Source: Xanthomarina spongicola (lineage in GTDB: Bacteria > Bacteroidota > Bacteroidia > Flavobacteriales > Flavobacteriaceae). Taken from it: 64,000 nucleotides of DNA. Shown here piece after piece: positions 43,301 through 51,294 of this stretch. The translations under genes were made by a program, and so were the position numbers. Position 1 is the stretch's first letter. The number at the start of each line of letters is the position of its first letter. Location: assembly GCF_003148645.1 (NCBI RefSeq), contig NZ_QGGP01000001.1, positions 248,001 through 312,000 on the forward strand, in the 5' to 3' direction. A model generated the notes under the pieces. It was not told where the DNA came from, made no database searches, and was given only the letters and a program-made list of their open reading frames with translations.

Positions 43301-43742
43301 AGGTGAAGGTGAAGGTTCTATGTCTGAAGAAATGCATGGCGAATTATTTCAAATTTACCAAAGACAACAACAAATTAGACAAGCTTTAAAAGACAAGTTG
43401 GCAAAAGAAGGTATTAATCCAAATGCAAATAATTTATTAAAGCAAATGGAAGATGTTGAAATGGATTTATTGAATAAAGGTTTTACACAGCGTACTTTAG
43501 AAAAAATGATGAATTTACAACATCAATTATTAAAACTAGAAAATGCAACCTTTCAGCAAGGTATGGATACAAAAAGAAAATCTGAAAGCAATAAAAAACA
43601 GTTTGATAACAATACAAATAATCAAATTCCAACTGCTAAAGAATATTTTAATACCAATGAAATTTTAAACAGACAAAGTTTACCTTTGCAACCAGTTTAT
43701 AATAAAAAAGTACAAGAATATTTTAAGCAGGAAAATGATTAG
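40323..43742 (+). CDS. DUF4175-family large membrane protein
   Basis: About 1,139 residues. Three N-terminal hydrophobic segments (about 25-45, 50-70 and 150-170) are followed by a periplasmic-like beta-rich region to ~490. A very long Glu/Lys/Gln-rich coiled coil spans roughly 490-780, then helices, then a low-complexity Gly/Glu/Lys tract near 960-1005 (GEEGKEGEKEGEEG-like). The start at 40323 is preferred over an ATG five codons upstream because sequence before MTKFADIQ looks non-conserved. Function is unknown; the gene is usually seen with ybeY and mnmG in Bacteroidota. It overlaps ybeY by 8 bp. Confidence 0.85.
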   Translation: MTKFADIQLKLEQFIKRFYANELLKGAILFFAIGFLYLLFTLFVEYVLWLNPTARTILFWVFIGVELALFYKFIAIPLAKLFKLQKGIDFKEASKIIGNHFPEVNDKLLNMLQLKDDSAESELLLASIEQKSTELQPIPFKLAVNFKSNLKYLKYAAIPVIILLLTFVTGHINWFSDSYNRVVNYKTAYEPPAPFQFFVINEDLNVIENKDFKLMVSTVGEVVPENVKITFNNESYLLQQVNSGNFEYVFSKPKQNVEFQLSANNVISKPYELLVTEVPSLLGFDMVLDYPSYIKKTDEVLKSTGNAVVPHGTNITWKLQTKATNQVQWISKDTTLLTKTDSDNFEITKQIFNQTIYSLSTSNKNINNYETLAFQIEVIKDEYPELNIKMAVDSLDQQSLYFHGQASDDYGLSKLQLVYYPAENEADKLIEPISITSSNIAEFISAFPNQLQLKEGISYNLYFQVFDNDALNRFKSTKSNVYSYRKLTKEEEEEKQLEQQNETIQDLDKSMEKLEERQKELESLSKTQKEKSELNFNDKRQLENFLKRQEQQEEMMKNFNKKLQENLEDFQKENEKEDTFKEDLKERLKDNEEQLKKDEKLLEELEKLQEKINKEELTEKLEKLAKQNKNQKRSLEQLLELTKRYYVAKKLEKLQKELEDLAEKQLELSNETKENNTKEKQDELNKEFDDFKKEMEDLQKENDDLKQPMKIPDDEKQKEDIKKDQEAASDELEKKEENEEQNQEQDAQENQKNASKKQKQAGQKMKNMSEKMQASMQMMGGGEQMQEDIEMLRQILDNLIVFSLDQEALMNQFKVIEVNHNKYATYLRKQYTLKEHFSHIDDSLFALSLRQPKLSEFVNKEISEVFYNIDKSLDQFSENRIFQGVSNQQYTITAANNLADFLSNIMNSMQMQASGQGQGQGQPEQGLPDIIMSQEELNKQMQDGMKKSQEGKPKDGEEGKEGEKEGEEGESGKEGKDGKEGESGKEGKEGKQQGEGEGSMSEEMHGELFQIYQRQQQIRQALKDKLAKEGINPNANNLLKQMEDVEMDLLNKGFTQRTLEKMMNLQHQLLKLENATFQQGMDTKRKSESNKKQFDNNTNNQIPTAKEYFNTNEILNRQSLPLQPVYNKKVQEYFKQEND

Positions 43743-44154
43743 TTTTAATTCGGAAAACACCTTTAACATAGATAACGAAGAGCACTTAAGTGAATGGCTA
43801 GAGCAAGTAATTTTAAGTGAAGATAAAAAGTTAGGAGAAATAAATTTTGTTTTTTGTAACGATGATTATTTACACAAAATGAATGTTGAATTTTTAAATC
43901 ACGACACTCTAACAGACATAATAAGCTTCGATTATACTGTAGGAAAAATAATACAAGGAGATGTTTTTATCTCTACTGAAAGAGTAGCAGATAACGCATT
44001 GGATTTTAAAGTTACATTCGAAGAAGAATTGCATCGAGTTATGGTTCATGGTATTTTACACTATTGTGGCTACAAAGACAAAACAGAAGCAGACGCGACT
44101 ATCATGCGAAGCAAAGAAAATCATTATCTACAGTTGCTAGCTAATATTCAGTAA
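43735..44154 (+). CDS. ybeY: rRNA maturation endoribonuclease YbeY
   Basis: YbeY is a metal-dependent RNase involved in 16S rRNA 3'-end maturation and ribosome quality control. The motif appears as HGILHYCGYKDKT (near residues 109-121): the first two histidine ligands are present, but the third position is Asp rather than His, which I believe is common in Bacteroidota. The segment NHDTLTDIISFDY, written here from residue ~50, is the usual preceding motif. 139 residues, translationally overlapped with the DUF4175 gene. Confidence 0.93.
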   Translation: MISFNSENTFNIDNEEHLSEWLEQVILSEDKKLGEINFVFCNDDYLHKMNVEFLNHDTLTDIISFDYTVGKIIQGDVFISTERVADNALDFKVTFEEELHRVMVHGILHYCGYKDKTEADATIMRSKENHYLQLLANIQ

Positions 44155-44161
44155 ATCAGCG

Positions 44162-44169
44162 TATATTTG
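44162..44169 (+). promoter_or_regulatory. Promoter -7 element (TATATTTG) for mnmG
   Basis: Exact TAnnTTTG match, 112 bp before the ATG. The parS site at 44197-44212 would fall in the transcribed leader. Confidence 0.6.
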
Positions 44170-44196
44170 CAAACTTAAAATTATTTTAACTGAAAT

Positions 44197-44212
44197 TGTT
44201 TCACGTGGAACA
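44197..44212. promoter_or_regulatory. parS site upstream of mnmG
   Basis: TGTTTCACGTGGAACA differs by one base from the widely conserved ParB-binding consensus TGTTTCACGTGAAACA and fits the variant TGTTCCACGTGAAACA on the other strand. Flanking bases extend the dyad (AAAT on the left, ATTT on the right). Confidence 0.88.
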
Positions 44213-44281
44213 ATTTTTAATTCTGTATTATTTCAGAAAAGATGAAAGTAATTTTTAATATTAAAGAATAAAGAAATTATC

Positions 44282-46153
44282 ATGTTTCAAACAGAGTATG
44301 ACGTTATAGTAGTTGGTGGAGGACATGCAGGAAGCGAAGCTGCTGCAGCTGCTGCCAATATGGGAAGCAAAACATTACTTGTTACCATGAATTTACAAAA
44401 CATTGCACAAATGTCTTGTAATCCTGCTATGGGAGGAATTGCTAAAGGCCAAATTGTTCGTGAGATTGATGCACTTGGTGGTTATAGTGGAATTGTAAGC
44501 GATACATCTGCTATTCAGTTTAAAATGCTAAATAAATCTAAAGGACCTGCTATGTGGAGTCCTAGAGTTCAAAGTGATCGTATGCGTTTTGCTGAAGATT
44601 GGCGCTTAATGTTAGAAAACACACCAAATTTAGATTTTTATCAAGAAATGGTTTCTGGTCTTATTGTGGAGAATAATATTGTAAAAGGAGTTAAAACATC
44701 TCTTGGATTAGAAATAAAAGCCAAGTCTGTTGTGTTAACAAATGGCACTTTTCTAAATGGATTAATACATATTGGAGATAAAAATTTTGGTGGAGGAAGA
44801 GCAGGTGAAAAGGCGGCTACTGGAATTACAGAACAATTGGTAAGTTTCGGTTTTGAATCTGGTAGAATGAAAACAGGAACACCTCCAAGGGTTGATGGAA
44901 GATCTTTAGATTATTCAAAAATGATTGAACAACCAGGAGATGAAAATCCTGAAAAGTTTTCTTATTTAGATATTACTAAACCTCTTACAAAACAACGTTC
45001 TTGTTTTATGAGTTATACAAGTCCGGAAGTTCACGATTTACTTCGTGAAGGATTTGAAAGATCACCAATGTTTAACGGAAGAATAAAAAGTCTAGGACCT
45101 AGATATTGCCCATCGATTGAAGATAAAATAAATCGATTTGCAGACAAAGATAGGCATCAGTTATTTATTGAACCAGAGGGATGGAATACGGTTGAAATGT
45201 ATATCAATGGTTTCTCGACTTCTTTACCTGAAGATGTTCAATTTAAAGCTTTAAGTTCTGTAGCAGGATTTAAAAACGTGAAGTTTTTTAGACCAGGTTA
45301 TGCTATTGAATACGATTATTTTCCACCAACACAATTACAGCATACTTTAGAGACTAAGCTAATTGAAGGTTTGTATTTTGCTGGTCAGATTAATGGAACC
45401 ACAGGTTATGAAGAAGCAGCATCGCAAGGGCTGATGGCAGGAATAAATGCAGCTTTAAAAATTCAAGAAAGAGAGGCATTTATTTTAAGTAGAAGCGAAG
45501 CATATATTGGTGTTTTAATTGACGATTTAATTACTAAAGGAACAGAAGAGCCTTATCGTATGTTTACTTCTCGAGCAGAATACAGAACTTTATTGCGTCA
45601 GGATAATGCAGATTTTAGATTAACTCCAAAAGCATTTGAGCTAGGTTTAGCATCAGAAAAGAGGTTAAAACGCATGGAGGAAAAACAGAATAAGGCTGAA
45701 GCATTTGTTATGTTTTTTGCAGACACTAGTGTGAAACATGAAGAGATAAATCCTATTTTAGAATCTAAAGACTCAGCTTTAATGAAGCAATCTGATAAGA
45801 TGCAAAAGATTTTTTCTCGTCCAAATATCACCATAGACGATATGCGAAAAGTAGCTTCGGTTGAGACCTATATTCAAGAAAATAATCTAGATAACGAAGT
45901 AATAGAACAAGCAGAAATTCAAATAAAATATTCTGGTTATATTGAAAAGGAAAAGAATAATGCTGATAAATTAAATAGATTAGAAAATATTAAAATCCCT
46001 AAAAATTTCGATTATTCTAAGCTTAAATCTATGAGTTTAGAAGCAAGAGAAAAACTAAACAAAATACAACCTGTAACTATTTCTCAAGCATCAAGAATTA
46101 GTGGTGTTTCTCCTAGCGATGTGTCTGTGCTTTTAGTTTATATGGGAAGATAG
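44282..46153 (+). CDS. mnmG: tRNA uridine-5-carboxymethylaminomethyl modification enzyme MnmG (GidA)
   Basis: This FAD enzyme works with MnmE to modify the wobble uridine of certain tRNAs. The 623-residue protein has the FAD-binding GGGHAGSEAA (residues 12-21), the family signatures CNPAMGGIAKGQIVREIDALGG (quoted here by its ends, CNPAMGG and EIDALGG) and GQINGTTGYEEAASQG, and a complete C-terminal helical domain ending SDVSVLLVYMGR. In many bacteria this gene lies close to the replication origin. parS sites flank it on both sides. Confidence 0.97.
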   Translation: MFQTEYDVIVVGGGHAGSEAAAAAANMGSKTLLVTMNLQNIAQMSCNPAMGGIAKGQIVREIDALGGYSGIVSDTSAIQFKMLNKSKGPAMWSPRVQSDRMRFAEDWRLMLENTPNLDFYQEMVSGLIVENNIVKGVKTSLGLEIKAKSVVLTNGTFLNGLIHIGDKNFGGGRAGEKAATGITEQLVSFGFESGRMKTGTPPRVDGRSLDYSKMIEQPGDENPEKFSYLDITKPLTKQRSCFMSYTSPEVHDLLREGFERSPMFNGRIKSLGPRYCPSIEDKINRFADKDRHQLFIEPEGWNTVEMYINGFSTSLPEDVQFKALSSVAGFKNVKFFRPGYAIEYDYFPPTQLQHTLETKLIEGLYFAGQINGTTGYEEAASQGLMAGINAALKIQEREAFILSRSEAYIGVLIDDLITKGTEEPYRMFTSRAEYRTLLRQDNADFRLTPKAFELGLASEKRLKRMEEKQNKAEAFVMFFADTSVKHEEINPILESKDSALMKQSDKMQKIFSRPNITIDDMRKVASVETYIQENNLDNEVIEQAEIQIKYSGYIEKEKNNADKLNRLENIKIPKNFDYSKLKSMSLEAREKLNKIQPVTISQASRISGVSPSDVSVLLVYMGR

Positions 46154-46171
46154 ATGCAAATTATTTATAAA

Positions 46172-46187
46172 TGTTTCACGTGGAACA
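46172..46187. promoter_or_regulatory. parS site downstream of mnmG
   Basis: A second copy of TGTTTCACGTGGAACA, identical to the one at 44197, again with an extended dyad (AAA and TTT flanks). It lies in the 65-bp gap between mnmG and the methyltransferase gene. Confidence 0.88.
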
Positions 46188-46218
46188 TTTAATTTCTGAA
46201 GAGCAGAAACCTTAATTT

Positions 46219-47070
46219 ATGAGTAAAAAGAATGTGTATTTAGAAGTAAAAGATTACTCTGTTTCTGGAGAAGAATTTCAACTTTTACATAATTTGGAAT
46301 TAGATATGTTAGAAACTTTTCCTCAACCAAAAGAGGATAAGTTACCAGATTATTATAAAACCGAAGATTATATTTCGCATACAGATTCTAAAAGAAACCT
46401 CTTTGAAAAAGTATATCATCTAGTTAGATCTATTTCATTAAAACGGAAATTAAACTTAATTAATTCGTTCAATTCAACAGAAAAAAATCTTTTAGATGTT
46501 GGTTGTGGCACTGGAGATTTTTTAAAAATTGCATTAAATAATAATTGGAACGTTTCAGGAATTGAGCCAAATCCAGATGCAAGAAAAATTGCAAATTCTA
46601 AAACAAATAATTCTGTATTTGAAATCGATCAATTATTAAAATTTAAGCCTAATAGTTTCGATGTAATTACACTTTGGCATGTGTTAGAACATTTGCCAAA
46701 TTTAGATAACCATTTATCAGTTTTTAAACAGTTATTAAAAGCTAATGGAACATTAATTATTGCTGTTCCTAATTTTAAAAGTTTTGATGCTTTGTATTAC
46801 AAAAACTTTTGGGCAGCTTTTGATGTGCCAAGACACCTTTGGCATTTTTCGCAACAATCCATTTCAAAATTAGTTTCTAAGAAAGAAATGAAAGTTACAA
46901 AAACACTTCCTATGACTTTTGACTCTTTTTATGTTAGTATGCTTTCAGAAAAATATAAAAAAGGATCCTTAAATATTTTTAATGCGTTTCGTGTTGGATT
47001 GCTATCAAATTTAAAAGCTAAACGCTCTGGAGAGTATTCTTCTTTAATTTATGTTATAAAAAACAAGTAA
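46219..47070 (+). CDS. Class I SAM-dependent methyltransferase
   Basis: The SAM-binding motif I is LLDVGCGTGDFLK (about residues 91-103), followed by the acidic motif in SGIEPNPDA and motif IV-like ITLWHVLEHLPNLD. The N-terminal YYKTEDYISHTDSKRNLFEK is shared by a Bacteroidota group of such enzymes. The substrate is unknown. It may be read from the mnmG promoter, since no terminator is seen in the gap, which holds a parS site. Confidence 0.85.
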   Translation: MSKKNVYLEVKDYSVSGEEFQLLHNLELDMLETFPQPKEDKLPDYYKTEDYISHTDSKRNLFEKVYHLVRSISLKRKLNLINSFNSTEKNLLDVGCGTGDFLKIALNNNWNVSGIEPNPDARKIANSKTNNSVFEIDQLLKFKPNSFDVITLWHVLEHLPNLDNHLSVFKQLLKANGTLIIAVPNFKSFDALYYKNFWAAFDVPRHLWHFSQQSISKLVSKKEMKVTKTLPMTFDSFYVSMLSEKYKKGSLNIFNAFRVGLLSNLKAKRSGEYSSLIYVIKNK

Positions 47071-47267
47071 TACTTAATTTTAAACTTCGTGCAAGCAGAT
47101 TTTAACCTCAAACGATTACTTGTTACTATTTTTTTTAAAAGTATCTTAAATGGCTTAAAACAAAGCAATATCTAATAAAGATTAACTATAGCTTAATTAA
47201 GCATTAATAAATTTACCTTATAGTGTAAATTATGTGTAATTTTTAAAAACTATCAAGTTTACTTTTT

Positions 47268-47275
47268 TACATTTG
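47268..47275 (+). promoter_or_regulatory. Promoter -7 element (TACATTTG) for the OmpH-family gene
   Basis: Exact TAnnTTTG match 26 bp before the ATG. The rest of the 231-bp gap before it holds no gene that I can see. Confidence 0.6.
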
Positions 47276-47301
47276 CGCCATAAAAAATAAAATAACAAAA
47301 A

Positions 47302-47817
47302 ATGAAAAACATATTTATAGTTGTATTAGCAATTGCAACTTTAGTTTCATGTGAGCAATCACTTAAAACAGGATTTATTGATAATTCAGAAGTAATCAAT
47401 AATTATCAAGAGAAATTAGATATTGAAGCTAAATATAAAGCTAAGATTGAAGCATTTCAAAAAAGAACGGATAGCACAAGTAAAGCGTTTCAAATGGAAG
47501 CTCAAGAATTCCAATTAAAAGCACAAAGTTTACCAGATGCTCAAGCGCAAAAAGAATACCAAGTATTAAGTCAGAAACAACAAATGCTACAACAACGTAT
47601 TCAATTTGAAGAGCAACAAATCCAACAAGAAAGTCAAGTTGAAATAGACTCTTTAATTTCTAAAGTAAAGAACTTTGTTTCAGATTATGGAAAAACAAAT
47701 GGTTACTCTTATATTTTTGGAAGTAATGAAGGTGGATCTGTTATGTATGGAGCTGAAGAAAACGAAGTGACTCAAATAATACTTGATGCATTAAATGCCG
47801 AGTATAAAAAAGACTAA
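47302..47817 (+). CDS. OmpH/Skp-family periplasmic chaperone, lipoprotein
   Basis: A lipobox (LVSC, Cys17) precedes the Skp-like domain: a short strand (TGFIDNSEVINNY), a long Gln/Lys/Glu-rich helical hairpin (about residues 35-120) and a C-terminal segment with FVSDYGKTNGYSYIFGS. Skp/OmpH proteins hold unfolded outer membrane proteins. Its lipid anchor differs from soluble E. coli Skp. Monocistronic, with its own promoter and a strong terminator. Confidence 0.88.
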   Translation: MKNIFIVVLAIATLVSCEQSLKTGFIDNSEVINNYQEKLDIEAKYKAKIEAFQKRTDSTSKAFQMEAQEFQLKAQSLPDAQAQKEYQVLSQKQQMLQQRIQFEEQQIQQESQVEIDSLISKVKNFVSDYGKTNGYSYIFGSNEGGSVMYGAEENEVTQIILDALNAEYKKD

Positions 47818-47835
47818 ATTCTAAAATTAATTTAG

Positions 47836-47867
47836 AAAACGCCAAACGAAAGTTTGGCGTTTTTTTG
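47836..47867. terminator. Bidirectional terminator between OmpH-family and lipid kinase genes
   Basis: A stem of at least 11 bp, AAACGCCAAAC / GTTTGGCGTTT, with loop GAAA, followed by a T run. Confidence 0.9.
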
Positions 47868-47868
47868 T

Positions 47869-48789
47869 TTAACAGTAAAACGAAAAGGCTTTTGGAATTA
47901 TTGAAATCTCTAAATTTCCCGTACCAATTAATTCTCCATCAGCTTGAATATATGGTTTGTTAATATCTGTTATTACAACACTAATTGTTTTGCTTTTATA
48001 GGTTTCTACTTTTTTATGATTTGTAATCTTACCATTAAAAAGATTCACGACATTTTTAAGAATATCTATCTTTCCTATATTTTTTACTATACTAATATCA
48101 AGCAAACCATCAAACGGATTTGGTGTTTTTGTTAATTGCATACCTCCTCCAGAATATTGACAAATACCGATTAAAATCATTAATGTTTTAGATTCAATAA
48201 TAGATGAATTGACACGAACTTTAGAATGGAAATTTTTAAAAGAAAACAATCCTAAAAGCGCTCCAGAAAGATAAGCAATAGCTCCAAGATGCTTGTATTT
48301 ATTGACTTTGCTAACCACAAAACCATCAAAACCAATTCCTGCAAGATTTATAAAATATGTTGGATCTTTGTCTATATTATTAAGAATAATTTTACCAACA
48401 TCTTGTATTTTTAAATGCCCATTTTTAATAGTTTGAATGGCATTTTCTAAGTTGTTAGAAACACCATGAGTTTTAACCCAATCGTTTCCAGTTCCAATAG
48501 GAATAACACCAATATGAACTTGATTATAAGGTACTTTATTTTGGAGCATAATACCATTTACAATATTATGCAAGGTGCCATCTCCTCCAATACAGATAAT
48601 CCTGTTAAACCCTTGAATAATAGCATTTTGAACTAATTCAATGCTATGGTTTTTGTGTTTAGTAAATTCAAATTCAAACTCAAATTTATAAGTTTTTAAA
48701 AGCTTTTCAATCTCAGGCCATTTTTTCTTGCTTGCTCCATTTCCAGAAGTAGGATTAATAATAACAAACCATGAGTTAGAGTTTGCCAT
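47869..48789 (-). CDS. Diacylglycerol/lipid kinase family protein (YegS-like)
   Basis: The DAGK catalytic motif IGGDGTLHNIVNG lies near residues 74-86, preceded by the N-terminal FVIINPTSGNG and followed by IPIGTGNDW. This fits bacterial lipid kinases that phosphorylate diacylglycerol, sphingoid bases or similar lipids; the substrate is unknown. The start at 48789 is preferred because the alternative ATG at 48798 would overlap holB. The genes are 1 bp apart, so they are co-transcribed. Confidence 0.9.
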   Translation of the reverse strand: MANSNSWFVIINPTSGNGASKKKWPEIEKLLKTYKFEFEFEFTKHKNHSIELVQNAIIQGFNRIICIGGDGTLHNIVNGIMLQNKVPYNQVHIGVIPIGTGNDWVKTHGVSNNLENAIQTIKNGHLKIQDVGKIILNNIDKDPTYFINLAGIGFDGFVVSKVNKYKHLGAIAYLSGALLGLFSFKNFHSKVRVNSSIIESKTLMILIGICQYSGGGMQLTKTPNPFDGLLDISIVKNIGKIDILKNVVNLFNGKITNHKKVETYKSKTISVVITDINKPYIQADGELIGTGNLEISIIPKAFSFYC

Positions 48790-48790
48790 T

Positions 48791-49945
48791 TTAAGCATCT
48801 TTTTTATGAAGTAATCTGGTAAGTTTTATAGAAAGATCTGTAAGAATTATTTTAGAATTACCATTGCGTTCAATATGATAAATAGCGTCTTGCAGCTCTT
48901 GAGTAATTTCTACAATATTATTACCATGTACAAAAGGAGCAAAATTCTTTAGATTGAAACCTTCTTCTTTAGTTTCTATATAAACCAAATTGTTTGCTTG
49001 ATAATTCATAAGCATGGCTTGTCTAAAAAAGGTCATGCAAAATTGTAAAAACTGTTTCTGTGTTTCTCTACCTGTTTTAGAGATGTCTTCGCTCCAGGAA
49101 ATTAAATCGTGTATGGCGCTTTTATTTCCTTTGGCTTTAAATGCACTTCTAATCCAGAAAATAAACCATTTTTCAAAAGGTGTGTCTTCACTATCATGAT
49201 AGACTAAATCGCATGCTTTATTATAATTTCCATTAGCTTGGTGTGCAATTTTTGTAGCTATGGTATTTTCTAAACTATAATTTTTTATAATAGCATCTTT
49301 AATAACATCTTCGGCTAAAGGAGGAAAATGTAACACTTGACATCTAGATCTAATAGTGTTAATAATTTGTTCTTCGTCTTCGGCAATAAGGATAAAAACC
49401 GTTTTACTTGGTGGTTCTTCTATTAGTTTTAATAATTTATTTGCGGCCGATGTATTCATTTTTTCAGCCATCCAAATCAGCATGACTTTGTAACCACCTT
49501 CATAAGATTTTAAGGCTAAAGATTTTACAATTTCAGAAGCTTCATCTACACCAATTTGACCTTGTTTATTATCTACACCAAGCTTTTTATACCAATCAAA
49601 CAAGTTTCCATAAGGTTGTTCGGCTAGAAGTTCTCTCCATTCTTCTAAAAAATAATTAGAAACAGGATGCTTTTTTACCTTATCGTTTGTAGCAACAGGA
49701 AATGCAAAATGTAAATCTGGATGAGAAAAATGTTCAAATTTTAAATTACAAGAATCGTTTCCACCTGTATTTTCACCATTTATGTTTTTACATAATAAAT
49801 ATTGTGCATAAGCAATAGCCATTGGCAATGTGCCACAACCTTCAGGACCTACAAAAAGTTGCGCATGTGGAACACGACCATTTTCGGCACTTTGTGTTAA
49901 ATGGGTTTTTATATGTTCTTGACCAAGAATTTCATGAAATTGCAT
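48791..49945 (-). CDS. holB: DNA polymerase III delta' subunit
   Basis: HolB is part of the clamp loader. The 384-residue protein begins FHEILGQEHIKTHLTQ, has the P-loop-like region FVGPEGCGTLPMAIAYA (around residues 31-47; the Walker A lysine is missing, as in non-hydrolysing delta'), a Cys-containing region and the sensor segment NKLLKLIEEPPSKTVFILIAE. The ends match family length. It precedes the lipid kinase gene and is divergent from pgk. Confidence 0.92.
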   Translation of the reverse strand: MQFHEILGQEHIKTHLTQSAENGRVPHAQLFVGPEGCGTLPMAIAYAQYLLCKNINGENTGGNDSCNLKFEHFSHPDLHFAFPVATNDKVKKHPVSNYFLEEWRELLAEQPYGNLFDWYKKLGVDNKQGQIGVDEASEIVKSLALKSYEGGYKVMLIWMAEKMNTSAANKLLKLIEEPPSKTVFILIAEDEEQIINTIRSRCQVLHFPPLAEDVIKDAIIKNYSLENTIATKIAHQANGNYNKACDLVYHDSEDTPFEKWFIFWIRSAFKAKGNKSAIHDLISWSEDISKTGRETQKQFLQFCMTFFRQAMLMNYQANNLVYIETKEEGFNLKNFAPFVHGNNIVEITQELQDAIYHIERNGNSKIILTDLSIKLTRLLHKKDA

Positions 49946-49992
49946 AAGGCAAAGATAACAGAAATCATCTCTTTTTTTTGAAATGAAAAAAT

Positions 49993-50000
49993 TATATTTG
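49993..50000 (+). promoter_or_regulatory. Promoter -7 element (TATATTTG) for pgk
   Basis: Exact TAnnTTTG match 19 bp before the pgk ATG. Confidence 0.6.
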
Positions 50001-50019
50001 TCTCTTAAAATTTGATTTT

Positions 50020-51207
50020 ATGAAAACACTAAATGACTTTAATTTCGAAAACAAAAAAGCCCTTATTCGTGTAGATTTTAATGTGCCTTTAAATGATGAA
50101 TTTAAGGTTACAGATGCTACAAGAATTTTATCTGCAAAACCAACTATTATTAAAATTCTTGAAGATGGAGGGTCTTGTATATTAATGTCTCATTTAGGAA
50201 GACCTAAAGGTGTAGATGAAGCATTTTCATTAAAACATATAGTAGATAAAGTAGAAGATATTTTAGGTGTAGAAGTAATATTCGCTTCAAATTGTATTGG
50301 AGAAGAGGCTACTAATGCTGCAAATAATTTAGAAGCTGGACAAATATTATTACTTGAAAATTTACGATTTCATGAAGAAGAAACAGCTGGAGATGTAGAT
50401 TTTGCAAAACAACTTTCAACCTTAGGAGATATATATGTAAATGATGCTTTTGGTACTGCGCATAGAGCACATGCTTCTACAACTATAGTGGCTCAATTTT
50501 TTCCAGACAACAAGTGTTTTGGATATTTACTTGCTCAAGAAATTGAAAGTATAGAAAAGGTAATGAAAACAGGAGAAAAACCTGTTTGTGCAATTCTTGG
50601 AGGAGCAAAAGTGTCTTCTAAAATCACGATTATTGATAATATTTTAGATAAAATAGATCATTTAATTATTGGTGGAGGCATGACCTTTACTTTTATAAAA
50701 GCTCAAGGAGGAAAAATTGGAAGCTCCTTAGTTGAAGACGATAAAATGCAGTTAGCTAAAGAAATATTGGAGAAAGCTAAATCAAAAAACGTACAAGTAC
50801 ATCTTCCTGTAGATGCTATTATTGCTGATGCTTTTAGTAATAATGCACATACAAATACATGTGATATTAACAATATTCCAGATGGTTGGATGGGATTAGA
50901 TATTGGGCCAAATACCGAAGAGCTATTTGCACAAGTTATTAAAGATTCTAAAACTATTTTGTGGAATGGACCTTTAGGTGTTTTTGAATTTGCAAATTTT
51001 GCTAAAGGAACCATAGCTTTAGGTTATGCTATAGCAGAAGCCACAAAAGAAGGCGCATTTTCTCTTGTTGGTGGTGGAGACTCGGTTGCAGCAGTAAAAC
51101 AGTTTGGTTTTGAAGACAAAGTAAGTTATGTAAGTACAGGTGGAGGAGCTATGTTAGAAAGTCTTGAAGGGAAAACACTACCTGGAATTGCAGCCATATT
51201 AGATTAA
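50020..51207 (+). CDS. pgk: Phosphoglycerate kinase
   Basis: PGK makes ATP from 1,3-bisphosphoglycerate in glycolysis. The 395-residue protein shows the N-terminal signature [13 protein letters not shown] (residues ~12-24), [31 protein letters not shown] and the C-terminal nucleotide-binding VGGGDSVAA and STGGGAMLE. All key motifs are present at normal length. It has its own promoter. Confidence 0.98.
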   Translation: MKTLNDFNFENKKALIRVDFNVPLNDEFKVTDATRILSAKPTIIKILEDGGSCILMSHLGRPKGVDEAFSLKHIVDKVEDILGVEVIFASNCIGEEATNAANNLEAGQILLLENLRFHEEETAGDVDFAKQLSTLGDIYVNDAFGTAHRAHASTTIVAQFFPDNKCFGYLLAQEIESIEKVMKTGEKPVCAILGGAKVSSKITIIDNILDKIDHLIIGGGMTFTFIKAQGGKIGSSLVEDDKMQLAKEILEKAKSKNVQVHLPVDAIIADAFSNNAHTNTCDINNIPDGWMGLDIGPNTEELFAQVIKDSKTILWNGPLGVFEFANFAKGTIALGYAIAEATKEGAFSLVGGGDSVAAVKQFGFEDKVSYVSTGGGAMLESLEGKTLPGIAAILD

Positions 51208-51294
51208 GACTTTAATATTGTATATTTATAATTGTTATTAAAGTAAGAATTTAATAGTAATTACGTTTTCCGTTTAATAAACATATTAAGCCCT

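Noticed and set aside
43026-43337. 103-codon antisense open frame in the DUF4175 gene
   Set aside because: It mirrors the Glu/Lys/Gly low-complexity tract on the other strand, giving Phe/Leu/Thr-rich nonsense.
47071-47301. AT-rich gap after the methyltransferase as an alternative origin
   Set aside because: No DnaA box matching TTATNNACA is seen there, and it is much shorter than the rpiB-rnr block.
50703-51014. 103-codon antisense open frame in pgk
   Set aside because: It lies wholly inside a certain gene with no promoter or recognisable motif.
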